A stretch of DNA of 64,000 nucleotides from the NCBI GenBank assembly GCA_963978905.1, contig OZ022258.1:56032591-56096590 (forward strand), written 5' to 3'. The stretch is from Trichostrongylus colubriformis (lineage: Eukaryota > Nematoda > Chromadorea > Rhabditida > Trichostrongylidae). The notes under the pieces were generated by a model that ran no database searches, was not told the origin of the DNA, and worked only from the letters and a program-made list of their open reading frames with translations. The position numbers and the translations under genes are program-made. Every line of letters starts with the position of its first letter. Position 1 is the stretch's first letter. Shown piece by piece: positions 1 to 13,800 of the stretch.

Positions 1-450
1 TATCATCAAAGATACGCCGAGGTCCGGTCGCCCAGCCACCGTAGATCAACAAGGCAGCATCCTACCCAACAATGCCACAGTAACGGCAGAGACCCTCTTC
101 AAAGAATTGCAGGAGGTCAAGGTGAAAGCTGCCGCCTTGTCCCAGAAACTTGCAAATCTGTGGTTGCTCTGGAACAACGCGCGCCACAAGGCGTCCTGGA
201 CAGGCTGGGCGTCAAGACGGTCACGCATCCACCGTATAGCCCGGACATCAGTCCGTGCGATTACCACATATTCCGGTACATGCAAAATTTCTAGGACGGA
301 AACAGCTGAAGAGCGAGCGTGACCTCGAGGACGTGAAGACTGGGCCGAGTCGCGGCCGGCCGGCTTTTGGGAGGATGGAGTTGCCTTTCTACCGGATCGT
401 TGGCGAAGGGTGGTGGGTATGCATGGAAATTATATCATGGACCGGGAACT
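1..450 (+). mobile_element. mariner transposase C-terminal fragment (dead)
   Basis: Joining frames gives the end of a mariner-family DDE transposase. A decayed LLLHDNARPH-type block lies near 165-195 and reads LLWNNAR-HK, so the catalytic Asp has become Asn. It is followed by HPPYSPDISPCDYHIF (about 229-276), which carries the last catalytic Asp. Near 325-440 come WAESRPAGFWEDGV, LPDRW and VVGMHGNYI, the usual mariner C-terminus. At least one stop and two frameshifts break it and the 5' half is off the window. It lies in the intron downstream of the last visible gene A exon. Confidence 0.85.
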
Positions 451-900
451 TGGTGAGTGATCTTTACAAGCTCTGGAAAAACGAATGTCCTACGAACTTT
501 ATGGACACCCTAATATTTAACACACATGACATAATCTTCAAATTAAAATGTAAAAGTTGTAATATTACAACGTGTTACCACAAAAATGTAATGTTATTCA
601 TAGAGATAGGCATAGGTTAAACATGTACTTCATGTTATGCATAAAATCCAAATAAACATGTAGCGTTCGAAAGATCTGAGGCAGATAACAAATAATTCGA
701 TCTACCTACCTTTGGGGAATTCATACAGTGTTCCTTTGCGGTACATCAACAGCACTACTGATCGATTTAAGATGGCTTGTTTATTTTTTACAAAAATGAG
801 TCTCTGCCTAGGTGGGAAATATCGAAAAAAGGTTAGATTCAACTTCTTACTCCGCAAAACCTCGACGATAACCATTACAATTTTCCCTGCTATGCCAACA
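451..900. other. AT-rich intronic stretch, no feature recognised
   Basis: No splice-flanked open frame, RNA gene or repeat was recognised here. By position it belongs to the gene A intron between the mariner fragment and Penelope-like copy A. Confidence 0.4.
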
Positions 901-1690
901 AGATTTATTGACGGCCTGACGTTCGACCAGATCGTCTTCACCAAGGGCCGAAACGCGGCTCAAATTTCGGGGGTTTCATCCACTTCACCACCAAACGCCT
1001 CATACCTCTAGTGGTCCAGACGGAACATCAGGGTAATCGCCGAAGAAACACCGTACGAGGGAACAGAACTCACCCAGTCCATCGCCGCGGTAGCGGAACG
1101 CCACCACTTTGTGTCAGTTATTGTCAGTGAATGAGAGATGTCATGCTCTCTTTATACACATAGTATAATAGGGAGATGCATGTCTGCCCCTAGCAACAGT
1201 AGCTCGCAATGTGGCGCAAATGGCAAGAGATCTTTGTAGTGGATAGGCACTCGTTTGTTTGTCTCGGATTTCTTGCGGAAATACAAAAGCTTCAAGCACT
1301 TTCCTGGCAGAAATCTTAGTCTCGCATGCCAGAATACTGCACTTCACATCAAAGTCGTTTCCGCCATGCTCCTCGGTCAGGTGTTTTCCCAAAAATGTTC
1401 TTGTGTTACCTAGTCTTTTGCCAGCAAGATATGTTGAATACGTATTGCTAGTCTTCTGCCAGTTTCCCCTATGTGCGTTGCGTTACATGTCTGGCATTCA
1501 ATTTGATAGATTACTACAATTTTGGCACAATCCCTAGTAGTACCATACGGGCATGTAACACAGTTCTCCGATACGCAACGCTTATCGCAGAGCCTGTTTC
1601 GCATGAAATGGCTTTTGATGTCGCCATAAGAGACATTCTCCAAGACAAGGTCATAGGATTTTTGAGGTTCTCACTCTTTTATGCATCCTC
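900..1690 (-). mobile_element. Penelope-like element copy A (GIY-YIG end)
   Basis: Minus-strand frames at 1643-1410 and 1392-1141 read VIYQIECQTCNATHIGETGR, then GKHLTEEHG. This is the GIY-YIG endonuclease domain that ends Penelope-like retroelements, with the VIY and HIG core, the following Arg and the downstream His/Glu block. A frameshift near 1400 splits the domain, so it is a pseudogene. The 3' flank (930-1240) is near-identical in layout to the flank of copy B at 2545-2850. Only the 3' portion is present, as expected for 5'-truncated retroelement copies. It sits in a gene A intron. Confidence 0.85.
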
Positions 1691-1752
1691 AGACTGCTCA
1701 GACTGTCTTTGAGAATATTCGATCATTTTCTTGTACTTGGACGTGATCTTAC

Positions 1753-1871
1753 CGCGAATCAATGTCGCTTCTGTGTTCTCTATGTGCAGTGAGAGTCAGG
1801 AGTGCCGAAAAGATTATCAACTGATAAAAGTAGCAAATTGCACTGGCAACGGCTGAATAGATAGCGAATGT
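1753..1871 (-). CDS. PTR gene A exon: SSD TM6
   Basis: Acceptor TTTTTAG before 1871, donor GTAAGATC after 1753; 119 nt, phase 0 in and phase 2 out. It begins TFAIYSAVASAICYFYQ and continues LIIFSALLTL, the last SSD helix, followed by the charged tail AHREHRSDIDSR. It matches gene B exon 62369-62487 in length and phase. The next downstream exon is not in the window. Confidence 0.88.
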
Positions 1872-4800
1872 CTAAAAATCGGTTCATAGTGAAAAATGGC
1901 AGTTTTAAGGAGCGCTGAAGAGCGCGGTTTGTACCTGAAGAGCCAAAGTGCTTGAGAAGACACCAGTCCCAAATGAGATCATATTCGTGAGTGAAGTGAT
2001 AGTCATTGAAGAGCCGGAAACCTACGACACGAAAATTTCATGATACAGCTGAAAAGAGCTGTGAGTCTCACAAAAGCGTCATTATCACGCACTTGGATCA
2101 TCTTGGCCGTACGCTTCGGTGTGTCCATGCTTTTGTCGGTACTATGCCAAGCTGCCAGCATAATGAAGACATCATCGATACCTTGAAAGAGTTCCTCTGA
2201 ACTAGACTCTTCTGGCAATTCCTTTAATTCGAGGAGTAGATGGATGAGCGAGAGTGGCAGAGGCCCAATACTCGTGCAGGGATCACCAGTCGAATACTGG
2301 ATCGTTCATCATTCAGACAAACTAGGCTGTACGCGAGCCGGTTAACGAGAGTACTCCTGTTGAGGATAAGAGGTGTCCGGAATGTGTATGTGTGCCCCGC
2401 AAGTTGCTGCACAGATCAAATTCCACTCAAAAACACTTCCTTTTGTATTAAATTCCAGCTTCTCTCTTCGTGAAACCTCGGCATTGGACTTGTTTACTTT
2501 TCTCTGTTGTGCCAACGAGGTTGTTAAGTGGAATCTTTATTTACGGCCCAACATTTCGGCCAGATCTTCTTCCTCAAAGGCCTGAACGTGGCTCAAGATT
2601 TTGGATTCTATCCACTACACCACCAAACGCCTCATCCATCTAGCGGTTCTGACGAAACATCAAGGAAACCGCCGGAGGAACCCCATACGAAAGAGATAAC
2701 TCACCAATCCACCACCGCGAGAGTGGAACGCCGCCACTCCGTGTCAGTTGTCGTCAGTGAAGGAGAGATGCCATGCTGTCCTTATACATGTAGTGTAATG
2801 AGAACATGCATGTCTCCCTCCTCATATCAGTAGCTCGCAACGTGGCGCAAATGGCAAGAGATCATTCGTTATGGCTAAGCACTCATTTCGGTTGTTCATA
2901 CTTGGATTTCTTGCAGAAATCCAAAACGCTTCAAGCACTTTCCTGGCAGAAATCGCAGTCTCGCATGCCAGAATACTGCGCTTCACATCAAAGTCGTTTC
3001 TGCCATGCTCCTCGGTCATGTGCTTTCCCAGAGGTGTTCTTGTGTTACCTAGTCTTTTACCAGCAAGATGTTCTTCGATACGTATTGCTAGTCTTCTTCC
3101 AGTTTCCCCAATGTACGTTGCGTTACATGTTTGACATTCAATTTGATAGATTACACCAATTTTGGCGCAATCCCCAATTTTACCATACGTGCATGTAACA
3201 CAATTCTCTGACACGCAACGTTTATTGTAGGGCCTATTTCGCACGAGTTGCTTTTGATGATGCCATTAGGGACACTCACTAAGACAACATCATCATCCAG
3301 CTGTGCTTGAGCAAGGCATCTTTGGTTGCAGCAGTTACTCTTTCAGAAATAAAAGGTATACATAAGGGAACCTTTCGAGACGCGGTATGTTACGGTGCTC
3401 AATGCGTATTCTCCTACGACGATCTGGTACAACATAACCGTTTGATGCAGCTATGTCAGAAGCTAATCGTATAGACTCCCGCCGCTCTGTCGGACCTGTG
3501 CACACATTTGCAGCTGTCTTGAACATGTTCTTGACAACTGCATGCTTCACAGCCGTGGGATGTGCAGATGTGGCGTGAATCAAGATGTTCTTAGAGCTAG
3601 CTTTTCTGTACCACTTCACACTGAGCATGCCATCGGACACTTTCACCTGCGTGTTCAGGTAGGGAAGCCATCCATGGCGTGGTACTTCCCTTGTAAGCTT
3701 GACATACTGCGACTGCTCGTTCATTAGGCAAAAACATTCATCCATTTCGAACTGTGTTGATGTTATAATGAAGCAGTTATCTATGTATCTGCAGTACATC
3801 AATGGAAATCGTTCCAGTACTGGTTCTTCTATCCTGCTCATAAAGCAGATCGCATTTACCGGAGCTAAACGCTGACCCATTGCCAAACCTCTAATTTGGC
3901 TGTAATACTTACCCGACCACCTAAAGGGACAGTGGAGAAAAAACGGATGGAAATGGTCAAAAACCCGAGAAATAGGACCCTCTTTCCACCGTTAGTTCTA
4001 GGGGCGGACGACCTTCCCGTCGAGAGGCGTGTGATCTGATCTAGTTTTTCATTGGCATGTTGCCAAGTAAGCACAAGGGAATGTTTGAAAGTACGACAGC
4101 ATCTACTTTTTGTAGTGAGCTTCAAGCTAAAACTGCGAAAGCGCGCCGCAAAACCTTCGATACTGGCGCATCTCCTTGGCCGCTCCCACCCCTGTCAATG
4201 GGGAGTTACATCATCGGGAGGCGGGGTCGACAAATCAAAGAGGCGGAACAGACAAGCGGTTGCGGCATTTTGCGGCGTTTCTACAACTCGGAGGGGCGCT
4301 TTTTCACCGGGATTTCGCCACAGATAGATTTCCTAGGCCCAGGACTACCATGTGAGTGACTTCCAGTAGGAATTTCTCCATTACCACATGACCCCTAATG
4401 CTGTCTTTAAGTGGCACCAGATTTGTACGGTTTCTAATAAGTATAAAATCTTACCCAGTGTCCCTTCATTGCTGGAACGCCTAGGTGCTCATGCTTTTTA
4501 TACATCTGATTGAGCTACATATTTACAATATTTACTGAACATTACTTTTTTATTGAGCACTGGCTTTTTCAGGACAGATTGTGAGATGGGTTTTTGAAGT
4601 CTGCCATTGATACTTCTATGCTACATGTGAAACTCTTACCTATACCGAGTATCATGAACAGCGTGCTAACGACGATTGACTGAAAAGCGATTCCGTTGGC
4701 GGACAGTAGACCAATGGTAGTAACTTCTGCTAGCAAAGGAACCACACCACCGATCATCGCTTCTAGCAGTTTCGACTCTCGTCGCTTATACCTAAACTTA

Positions 4801-7800
4801 GGAATAGCGCGGTCCTTGTCACCTATGTAGCTAAGCTACTTCGTAGTTGAAAAGCGGCCACATATCTTGTTTTGCTTGTCGGCGTCTCACAATAACGAGG
4901 CTACTGCGAACTTTGGCATGGTCATAGGTCAGGTAGCAGGGAGTACAGTCGAGAAGGTTGAAGACTGACTAGCGGGAATCGGGGAACGCTATACATAAAC
5001 CCAGTGATGTCAAGTGCAGATTGCAGATGGCTCTCGCAGAAGGGCCTGACAAGAAGTGCCTTGAATTCACTCTTAAGCAGCCTGCTTATTTGAGCGAAAC
5101 CCCCGCTTTCACTGAGACACGCGGTAAGAGTGATAACCTCAAATAAAAAAGAAATCAAAAATTAGTGGTATTAATAATGGTTATGGTTATAATGGTTAAT
5201 ATTAATGGTGAAAATTAGTTTGTGGCTCGTTCCGCCTCTTTTCATATGAACCATTGTTGGACGAATGCAAAACTAAATAAATAATATAACAATATAATAA
5301 TAATGATAATAGGGAACTTGCGAAGGGCTCATGGTTCAGGTTCGCTTGCTTTTCTTATGTGCTTTAGAAAATGACCCCGCCGAAGACATTAGGAGGGATA
5401 ATTCTAGTCGATCGTTGAACATGTGCTAGGTAGAGGCGCAGCAAAAAACGCATGAAATGAAACTGCTCTGAAGTAGGCTCCTCTTCACTAATTTTGAAGA
5501 AAGTGTATTTTCGTGCCTCAGCATCCTAGTAGGGGGTGGGAGAAAGGCAAAGAAACCGCTGCCCCGGACCCCAGTAACTCAAGCGGCTGCACCACGACGG
5601 GACATGATAAGGTTGAGCTAGTCTTTTGACACGTTCGCACCCTGGTCGTCAACTGGATCTGCTTTCATTTGCAGAGAACACCACCTGCAAAGCTTCACGC
5701 TTCGAACTGTAACCCTATAAAGACACACCCCTAAAAATTCGAGCATACTGGTAACGGTGGGTGAGCCACGAGGTGCGGGCTATGTGGTGAAGCGGCGGTA
5801 GTTACATACTTGATTTTGGGGTTTCGGTTTTTGATCGGGATCATCTCATCTCTTCAGTCCCGAATCCCGCGCTTGATGCAATTTTCGTATAAAATGGTCT
5901 CACCAAGCGCGTGTTCGCCGTCTTTTGCTTGATAGCCCTCATAGCTCCGTCCACGCTACTCACGTGGTAAACTTTAAGGGAGATACCTTCGCGGTTTTTT
6001 CGCGTGAAACTTTGCATGTTGCTTACAATATACAAATGGAAAGCAACTCGGTGCTGGTAGAAAAACAATTTTTTTTGGACGAGAACTTCAAGTTGCAACT
6101 TACCTCAATGAACATAACATTAGGAACATCATTAGTAGAAAAAGAGTAACGCTGATAAATGGAGCCATACTTGAGCCCATCTTTCGCATCTGTAAGGTTA
6201 TTTCGGGAGTGAATGCAGACTATTTACTTACTGTACCAGTCGAAATATTGCACTGTAGTGTAGAATGTGGAAATGGTCAATACTGACCAACCGATTTCGA
6301 ACTTCATATAGCATAATTCCACTCTGGTATGATATCTCTACAAACGCCAGTCACCACCCGGAATCTCACGCAATTCAGCGCCCGGAACCTTCCATTGCTA
6401 CAGATACCGGACGAACTGAATTCATTTGCTGGGTATCTAATGTCTAAGAGTTGTTGATAGTTGATGGTTCACTCGTTTGTTACTGCGCCACGTCTCCAGA
6501 GACGGCTACCATTTCTCAAAAGTCCAGATAATTCAGCGGTGGATATGCTTTGTAAAACTGAATCGGATTAGGAACGAATTCTATCGACCAACTGGTCATT
6601 CAGCACTCGGAATGTTATGGTCACTCTTTGGGCTTTGACGACGTTCGACAATTTTAGACTCGACCGCATCGACTGGTTATAATTTGTTCAGGCACCAAGC
6701 ATGCTACTCCCGGGGTGGTAGGTCTACTTACCGATGCCTACTATTTTCCTGAGGACCATATCGAAATCTCATTGTCTAGCTCGCAATACGCTGAGTTACT
6801 TTTGGTATCGCATTAGCAAATGATTCATTCGCTTCGCACTATTACGAATCCAGGTCGCGTGTTTATAATTAATGTAGTTTGCAGCATCAAAGACACTCCG
6901 AGAACGCAAGTCGGATTTGGCGACACACGCCTTTTGACGCTTCTCATAAACTAGTTATAAGTTATGAACACTTATTCATACCTGCTATACCTCTATCAAT
7001 GTCTTTGTACCATAACACTCTGAAGTTCACTGTGAAGTGTGAACACTCCAGGGTCAGCCGGGAAGCGTCAACGAATTCAGTGGCTTTCAGAAATCCACGC
7101 TATCAGGTTTTATCAGCTATTATGAGTTCGTATCGTCCAGGGCTGATGCTCCAGTACCACCCCACATAGCACCCACGAATACCAACACTCCATCGTCAAC
7201 CCAAAACTTGCAACAAATTTGATGCTGTTCGCTTTTCGACGCTGCTTATCTACCCTCATGGAAAGTTATCAGTTTGGTCCATCTGACATTCATGTTCCGA
7301 TTGCATCCTCTTGGATCAGTTGTAAAAGTCAGGGTCCCATTGTTGCGTGACGTGGGCTATGAATTTCGTGACGGACTGACACACCCACTGACAGAGAGAC
7401 ATACATATTCATATATACAGGATGACTACGCTCCAGTTCAGTAGCTGTTACAGCACTTTGCTAAATTATTCTCTCACGAACCTCTGCATCTATCAAGCTA
7501 TCCGATCCAATGCTACTTCGTAGCCGGTCGTACTTGCTTGAGTCATACACCAGACTTACCACCTGAAAAACAAGAATCAAAAGACTGGAATATCGCAAAA
7601 ATGTAAGATATGTGGAGAAGTGGGACCCAGATGGTTCCTGCTTTCGCAGAGTGGTCCCCATAGTTAGTCTAGGGGCGTTCTAGTGTACAAAGGCTCTCCT
7701 GATCCGCTGTGGATGCGTAGAGACGGTCGAAATTGCAACCACTGCACTGAATATATGCAGCTAAAAGATGTTCTAGCTAGCACAACTCTGCGTATAATAT

Positions 7801-10800
7801 CATCGCTACCAGAACTATTACTATCCTTCCAACTTCAGAAATTAAGTAGGAGGGAGGATTACACTTAACTCATGTTCGTTATCTATTTTTCTTGTTATCT
7901 CACCATTACTACATTCATTTAACCTAATAGGTATCGCAACTATCTGAAACACAGATCGAAGACATCAGCGATCGTTTGATTCCCTTTCTATGGATTCCTC
8001 AGACTTCTGGTCGAAGACTGGATATCGTTTTTGAGATCAGCCTATTTTGCTTGCGATTCTTTTCCAAGGAGGTGAACCATGGAGCAGATATGTGGTGTTC
8101 TGTGAACCATGGAGCAGAATATGTGGTGTTCTGTTAGCGTGACGTTCAGAATACATAATGGACTAGGAAGAAATGTCATCTTTTATTGCTCCCGAATTTC
8201 CTTTGTAACAGGGTTCTATCGTCACCGAAAAAATTGAATTTGCTTCTTTTCTCTTTCAGCTGAGTGGCTACACGAGCAAACTGTCTACCGCAAAATATCT
8301 CTTGGACACTCGTCGGAAAGTAGAAGATACCCGCGCGCGAGTTCCCTCCTTTTCAACCAGTTTCTCGGAGGAGCCTTTTTCCGTGGGCATGACTTTAGGC
8401 ATAGGTCTCGTGTCAATTCAACATCGCCGGTGCCTATGTTAAATGACCATCAAGAAGACTAATTAAACAAGAATGAAACGTCTAGTTCAAGCATCAACTG
8501 ATCTGTTACGTGCGCAGCTCAGAGTGGGAAACAAACTTCATAATTCCAAACCTTCCTGACTTCGTGCGTACGTCTCAGTATTCTCATCTTGCAGCACCGG
8601 GAGTCCTATTCAGGGCTCTTTACGGTGTGACCGCTTCAGATACTACTATAGATGCTTGGCGAAGGTTACGAAGGTAGGTAGGGTCATGAGGGTGACATTG
8701 TGGCCATACTCCTCTAGCGAAAAAACCTATTTTTGTATGAAAGGGCCCAGCACCGCTCCGTCAGTTGAGAGATCGTACTCTCATTTCCTACGTTGCTGAT
8801 TCTGCCTAAATTGTGGCCTTTAGAAGATTTTGAGCTCTCCTCGGCCTGAAAGAGCTCTTCGCAACCTGATAGCTGAGACAAGTGAGCGTACAATTGAGGT
8901 GGTTAATTAATGGGAGCGCAAAAGATTAGTAACACATAATCCAACGAGAACGAGTGATTTGCTCTGCAATAAATTCCAAGTGGTCAAAACTTATGGAGCA
9001 CCCTAATATTAATCAAAGAAACAAGGTGTCGAATAGGCGCATTAAAATATAAATGAATAAATGAATAGATTAAGGAGTATTGACAATCCATCGTACTTTT
9101 GCTTCCCAGTCGAATAGTGGCTTTGTCTCTGGATAAACCATTAAGTACTGGAGTAAAACAGTTGTGAACGCTCCAATATTGTTGGTGTCGTTATCTAAAC
9201 TGACACCATAGATATTCTCAGCAATGAAGATTCGCTTTCCTAGAATGTCCATGGTAGGATATGTTGCCTGAAAAGGCGTTGTTTAGAAGCGAAGTTGATG
9301 GTTACATGTCCTATAAGTGGGATAGGACGAGCACGCATTCGCTGGTGAAGTGGCCGCTGGTGGATGCGATGATCCGCTCCGTAAAGTTGCAATATTTTGG
9401 TAGTAAAGTTAGTCATTTGTGAAAAGACTTTGGTGGAAGCACCTAGGGATGCAATCATATTGGCGGCGCAACCTTGGGTATAGAAACAAATGCGATAAAC
9501 GCAACACGCACGCCGGGCCATACACTCAGTACCTCAACATCACTCAGTGCCTTGAGATCATTCCACTGACCAATAATATAGCGTGCGCCGCTGCACAGCC
9601 AACACTCAGTGTAGTAGACGCGGGGTCGTATATTGCCACAAATACGATCTCCTCACCAAGTATATGTGAGAAGCCAGCTGATTTCTGCTGGTGTTAACAC
9701 GGATCTCACATCCTTATATGAATTGAAGGCACTATTAGGTCTAGTTTGGCCTTTCACGGAGTATGAAAGTGGGGATGCTAAGAAGTGCAACAGCAGAAAA
9801 AGAACGGAATGAAACAGAACCCACTAATTACTACCCACATCGTATCGCTGATCTTCATAGAGGGCGTGCTCTCGCGCCCTTTTCATACAGGGGTGATGCA
9901 GACGCTCAGGCCAGGTAACCGTAAATAAGCAACCTTAAGGCCGCGCTCATACTTTGTGCAGGCAGGGCGTGACTGCGTTCACAGGCAGCGGAGCAGAGTG
10001 GCACGGGGAGGTGCAGATATGCCGCAGACAACGGGACAGAGTGGCCCAGGCGGACACCAGGAACGCATGTCCAGGCTTTGCCGACGGCACCGCGGCCTAT
10101 AGTGCGCCTTTCATCGTCATTTCTTTTATAGAAAACACATCTTCTCAGTTTTGATTTTCTTTATAATTTCCAGTGGTGTCACTGAGGTCTGGATGTTGAA
10201 AATTACAAGAGCGCAATAAGGTCCAGGTGGGATTACGTACTTCTTCCACCCATTGCATAGGCGGCGGAAAAGCGTTGCGAACGCACGCTTGATGACGGGT
10301 GACGTATCTCTCTGCCTTCCACCAGTAGAAGAAGATGTTAAACTATCGAGCTCACATTAACTCTGGAGAAATTTCGATTATAAACATCCAGAAAAGCAGT
10401 AACTGGCTCGTTTTTCTGACAGTAGGGCTCACACATATCGTAGTACGTTAATTGGTGGCCTGATGAATCCTGCAAAATTTTACTTTAAATTCTGCAGTTT
10501 GTCGCGTCAGGGCTTCTTCGGAAAAACGAGAAGATCCTTGACATGATTAGGCATTTGCAAACCATCAGTTGACAAGATTTCCGAAGTTAATCCCAAATCT
10601 GCTTTTAATATCTGCCAAACGATTCTTTGAATGACTTTATAAGGTTTGTCGCAATAAACAGTTCTACCTGTCAAGTTTCTTCCCGATTCCCCGCCTGAAA
10701 TACCATGAGTTCATCGACGTCCGATACTTATTAGCATAGCGCAGTGGTAGGCGTAGCAGTTCCGGTCTGTCGAGTGGTTTACTTTCGCTTTCATTAGATC

Positions 10801-13800
10801 ACCCCATTGACGGACCCTCAATTTACACTTGTCTGGCGCGTAGGAACGCATGAGATTTTTTCACGCTCCAAGTGTGACACGACGTCGTTTCACACGGTCC
10901 CAGAGGGACACCTTTTCCAGAAAGCTATCATTTTTCACCTTTTTTACATGGTAATCAGGTTCCCGATGTATTTATGATAATATATGGGCCACATATGTGT
11001 TAACCTTGCCCCATTCAGATGAGAATGAATGCCTTTGATTGAAAGTGAACTATCAGGTTGTTGCAAAATTAATTTCGAAAACGGATCGCATACTTCAAAC
11101 TACTGTAGCCCAGCTCAAACACAAGTTAATCAATCGAAATTAAAAACCATCAGGATCTACACATTTTTGCCAACGAAAAGGTGATAAAACTAAGCTTTCA
11201 CTATAAAAACTACTATCTAAACGAGAATCAGCGAAGTCAAGGAAGGCACATTCAACATCGTCTAAATTGTAGAATGCTGCTATCTCTGAGCTTCATCCGA
11301 TATTGTTTGCTTGAATGATTCTGAAGCTCTTGAACTTCTTATATTTATTTATTGATAAGCTTTCGGCATTAATGCCTTCCTCAGATCTTAAACATTTCAC
11401 ATACAAATAGTTGCACTGCAGTTAACACATCACTGAAGCATACCAGGAATCGAGGGTGACCTAGCGGCGCGATAGAGTAAATGAAAAATGAGACGCTAGT
11501 AAATTAATAAATTAATTTTTCTCTAAATTAGTAAATTGTTTCTGACGCAGAAACGAATTGAGGGCTGAAGAAAAAGATAGTTTGCGGGGAAAGGTCGGGA
11601 GAGTACGCTGGGTGAGGGAGAACTCCTAACGCAAGTGGGTTAATTTTTCTGAGTGATTTGTGAGGTATGTGGCCTTGCTTTGTCCTGCAACAGGATCAGC
11701 CCTCCTCTATTCACCACCGCCGGCCACAATTTTTGCAACTTCCCATACCTTTGCTCCAGATCACAACAGTAAGACTCTGCTGTGACTGGCTGACCTTACG
11801 AGAAACTTTAATGGATTACACCTTCACAGCACCACCACACAGTAATCATAACCTTTTTAGGGTGAAGGTCGGGTTCAGGAAAAAATTTTGGAGGAGCATT
11901 CTTATCTACCCAGCCTGATTCCCGCTTCCTGCTATCATAAAGAACCCATTTTCTACAGTCATAATACGGCTTACAAATGGCTCATTTTTATGGCGAACTA
12001 GGAGATTAGAGCAGGTGTCGAAACGTGCCAGACGCTGCTCATCGGTCAGGTCATGGGGCACCCACTTCGGCATCTTCTTCACCTTTCCGATTTCCAGCGA
12101 ATGTCTGGCCACTGTAGAGTAATGTACGGCTAGGTCTCCTGCTAACGTAAGAGTATTCGTCTCCGGATTTGCTTCGACGGCTCTCCTTAAATCTTCTAAG
12201 CGATGACCTGCCGCAACCCGACTTCTCTTCGAGATCAAAATCGCCAGAAGCAAATTTTTTAAACCAGAGCTGCACTGTCCGTTCGCAAGGACAATTCGTC
12301 CCAAAATCCCAAAAACACTGCTGAGATTACGAGCTGCCTCCGCTGCGGAGTGTCCCAATTTAAACTTGTAAAGCATGATGGCTCGATAGTCGCATCGGTT
12401 CATGATTATATGCAGCCCTGGAAAAGGCCAGCTGGAAAACTTAGAGCGACATTCATAGAAAATTCTGAAAAAGCAGAAAAAACCCACCAAATGGTATGCC
12501 TGTCGTCCCTCGGGATGGAACAGTTCAGGGTAAAAAATCTACTTATTTATACATACCTTTAAACCGAAATTAATTTTGCAACCTATAGATAAAAATATCG
12601 ATGAACTGCTACTGGAAAGTGATGACTGCGGTGATCAACTCCTGGATTCTCTGCTGTAATATTGAGATGACTGAAATAAAACTGAATGATAACAAACGCG
12701 AACTTGTAGAGTCATTTCTGCATTGCGACGACACACATACGAATACTCCCACTCACACAATCGAAGCGTTACGCGAGTATAAGGCGAATGATCGCAGGCG
12801 ATGCGTTAGCTGCCATAACAAAATGTGCAAAATCCAAGGGCGCATATACGCTGCATTTGATGGCAGGAGAGCCCGTACCCGTTGCAGCAGATGCAGGCAC
12901 TATTGTTGTTCTGATTGTTTTAAAATAACCACAGTCAATGGTCGTTATTTACCCTTTTTTCGAAACTCAATAGTTCAATAATCAAAAGTTATTTTTTAGA
13001 CCATGCTCTGTGTAGAAAACCTTGATATTTTAGGTATACAAAATAAAGAAAAGATCAAACAAAAGTTTGGAATGAAGCTTAAAATATAAGGTACAGGGTT
13101 GTGACTCGACATCGTGTCACACAGTCCCACGCGGCCAACATGGTGTGACACGAAGTCAAGTCACACGGTCGTCAATGGGTTACTTCAAACTCTACCTATA
13201 AGATACCAGATAATGGTGATCCGGCTTGTTTGGCTAGGCCGGCGGTCGTAGCGCGCGAATCAAGAGTTGTAGTGCGGAACGAGCACAACATTAGGCGTAG
13301 GGGTTGGCACCACATCTGTGCGCAAGGCGCAAAGTTTCAAAGTTTTAGATGAAACGTTTTTGTCCATTCTAGAAGAAGTAAATCGACTTCGAGTGAGTGG
13401 TAATTTCAACATTTTTACGGAGAATCTAGCAACTACTATAAGGATAACCGAGTTACACACAACCATGTTGTCTATCGCAGCGAGTATTTTCTTGGGAGGC
13501 ATTGATGACTTCTCTGTTAACCACTCAATTACAAACGGATCTTTAACTGGAGTTTGGTCGAATTCAGGACACATAGGTTTCGCGTTCTACACGCGCCTGT
13601 GCATACCATGTAATGGTACTGTTCGCTCAAAAAACCCCTTCGGACCCAGGACGCTCGGCAATTTTGAAGGCAGATCCGACATTGGTAGAAGCGCTTCGGG
13701 TAACATATGTCACACTGCAAATGGCTACTTCGACCTAAGATTCTATCCTTAAACCTAAGTTCTCTACATACCGTTCACTCGTCACACACTAAAAGCAGAC

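Larger units (their letters stand above)
1690..2430 (-). repeat. Segmental duplication shared with 62290-63050
   Basis: The whole stretch, three PTR exons plus the introns between and around them, lines up with 62290-63050 in the same order and orientation. Introns are still alignable, for example around 2237-2410 versus 62850-63020. This is the common block of the two PTR genes, so they arose by tandem duplication rather than retroposition. Similarity was judged by eye. Confidence 0.85.
10803..13179 (+). mobile_element. piggyBac-like element, internally deleted, with nested mariner
   Basis: The ends are inverted repeats: CCCATTGACGGACC at 10803-10816 and GGTCGTCAATGGG at 13167-13179. Subterminal words built on GTGTGACACGACGTC and TGTCACAC repeat at both ends. 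Inside, right of the nested mariner, lie an acidic N-terminal-like piece DKNIDELLLESDD (12588-12626) and a Cys-rich C-terminal domain (12790-12925). The catalytic core is missing. The flanks (TCAC, TTAC) could be decayed TTAA target sites, which is weak evidence. It lies in a gene A intron. Confidence 0.7.

Noticed and set aside
1740..2430. Initially considered part of the Penelope-like element between its two copies
   Set aside because: Translation with splice sites gives PTR SSD exons, and the block recurs at 62.3 kb without Penelope sequence.
4922..5158. Possible missing TM2 exon of gene A
   Set aside because: The acceptor is fair, but the peptide is not a membrane helix of PTR type and no phase-2 donor fits.
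12601..12981. Possible host RING or PHD finger gene
   Set aside because: The Cys spacing, the acidic N-terminal piece and the surrounding inverted ends fit a piggyBac-like transposase remnant better.
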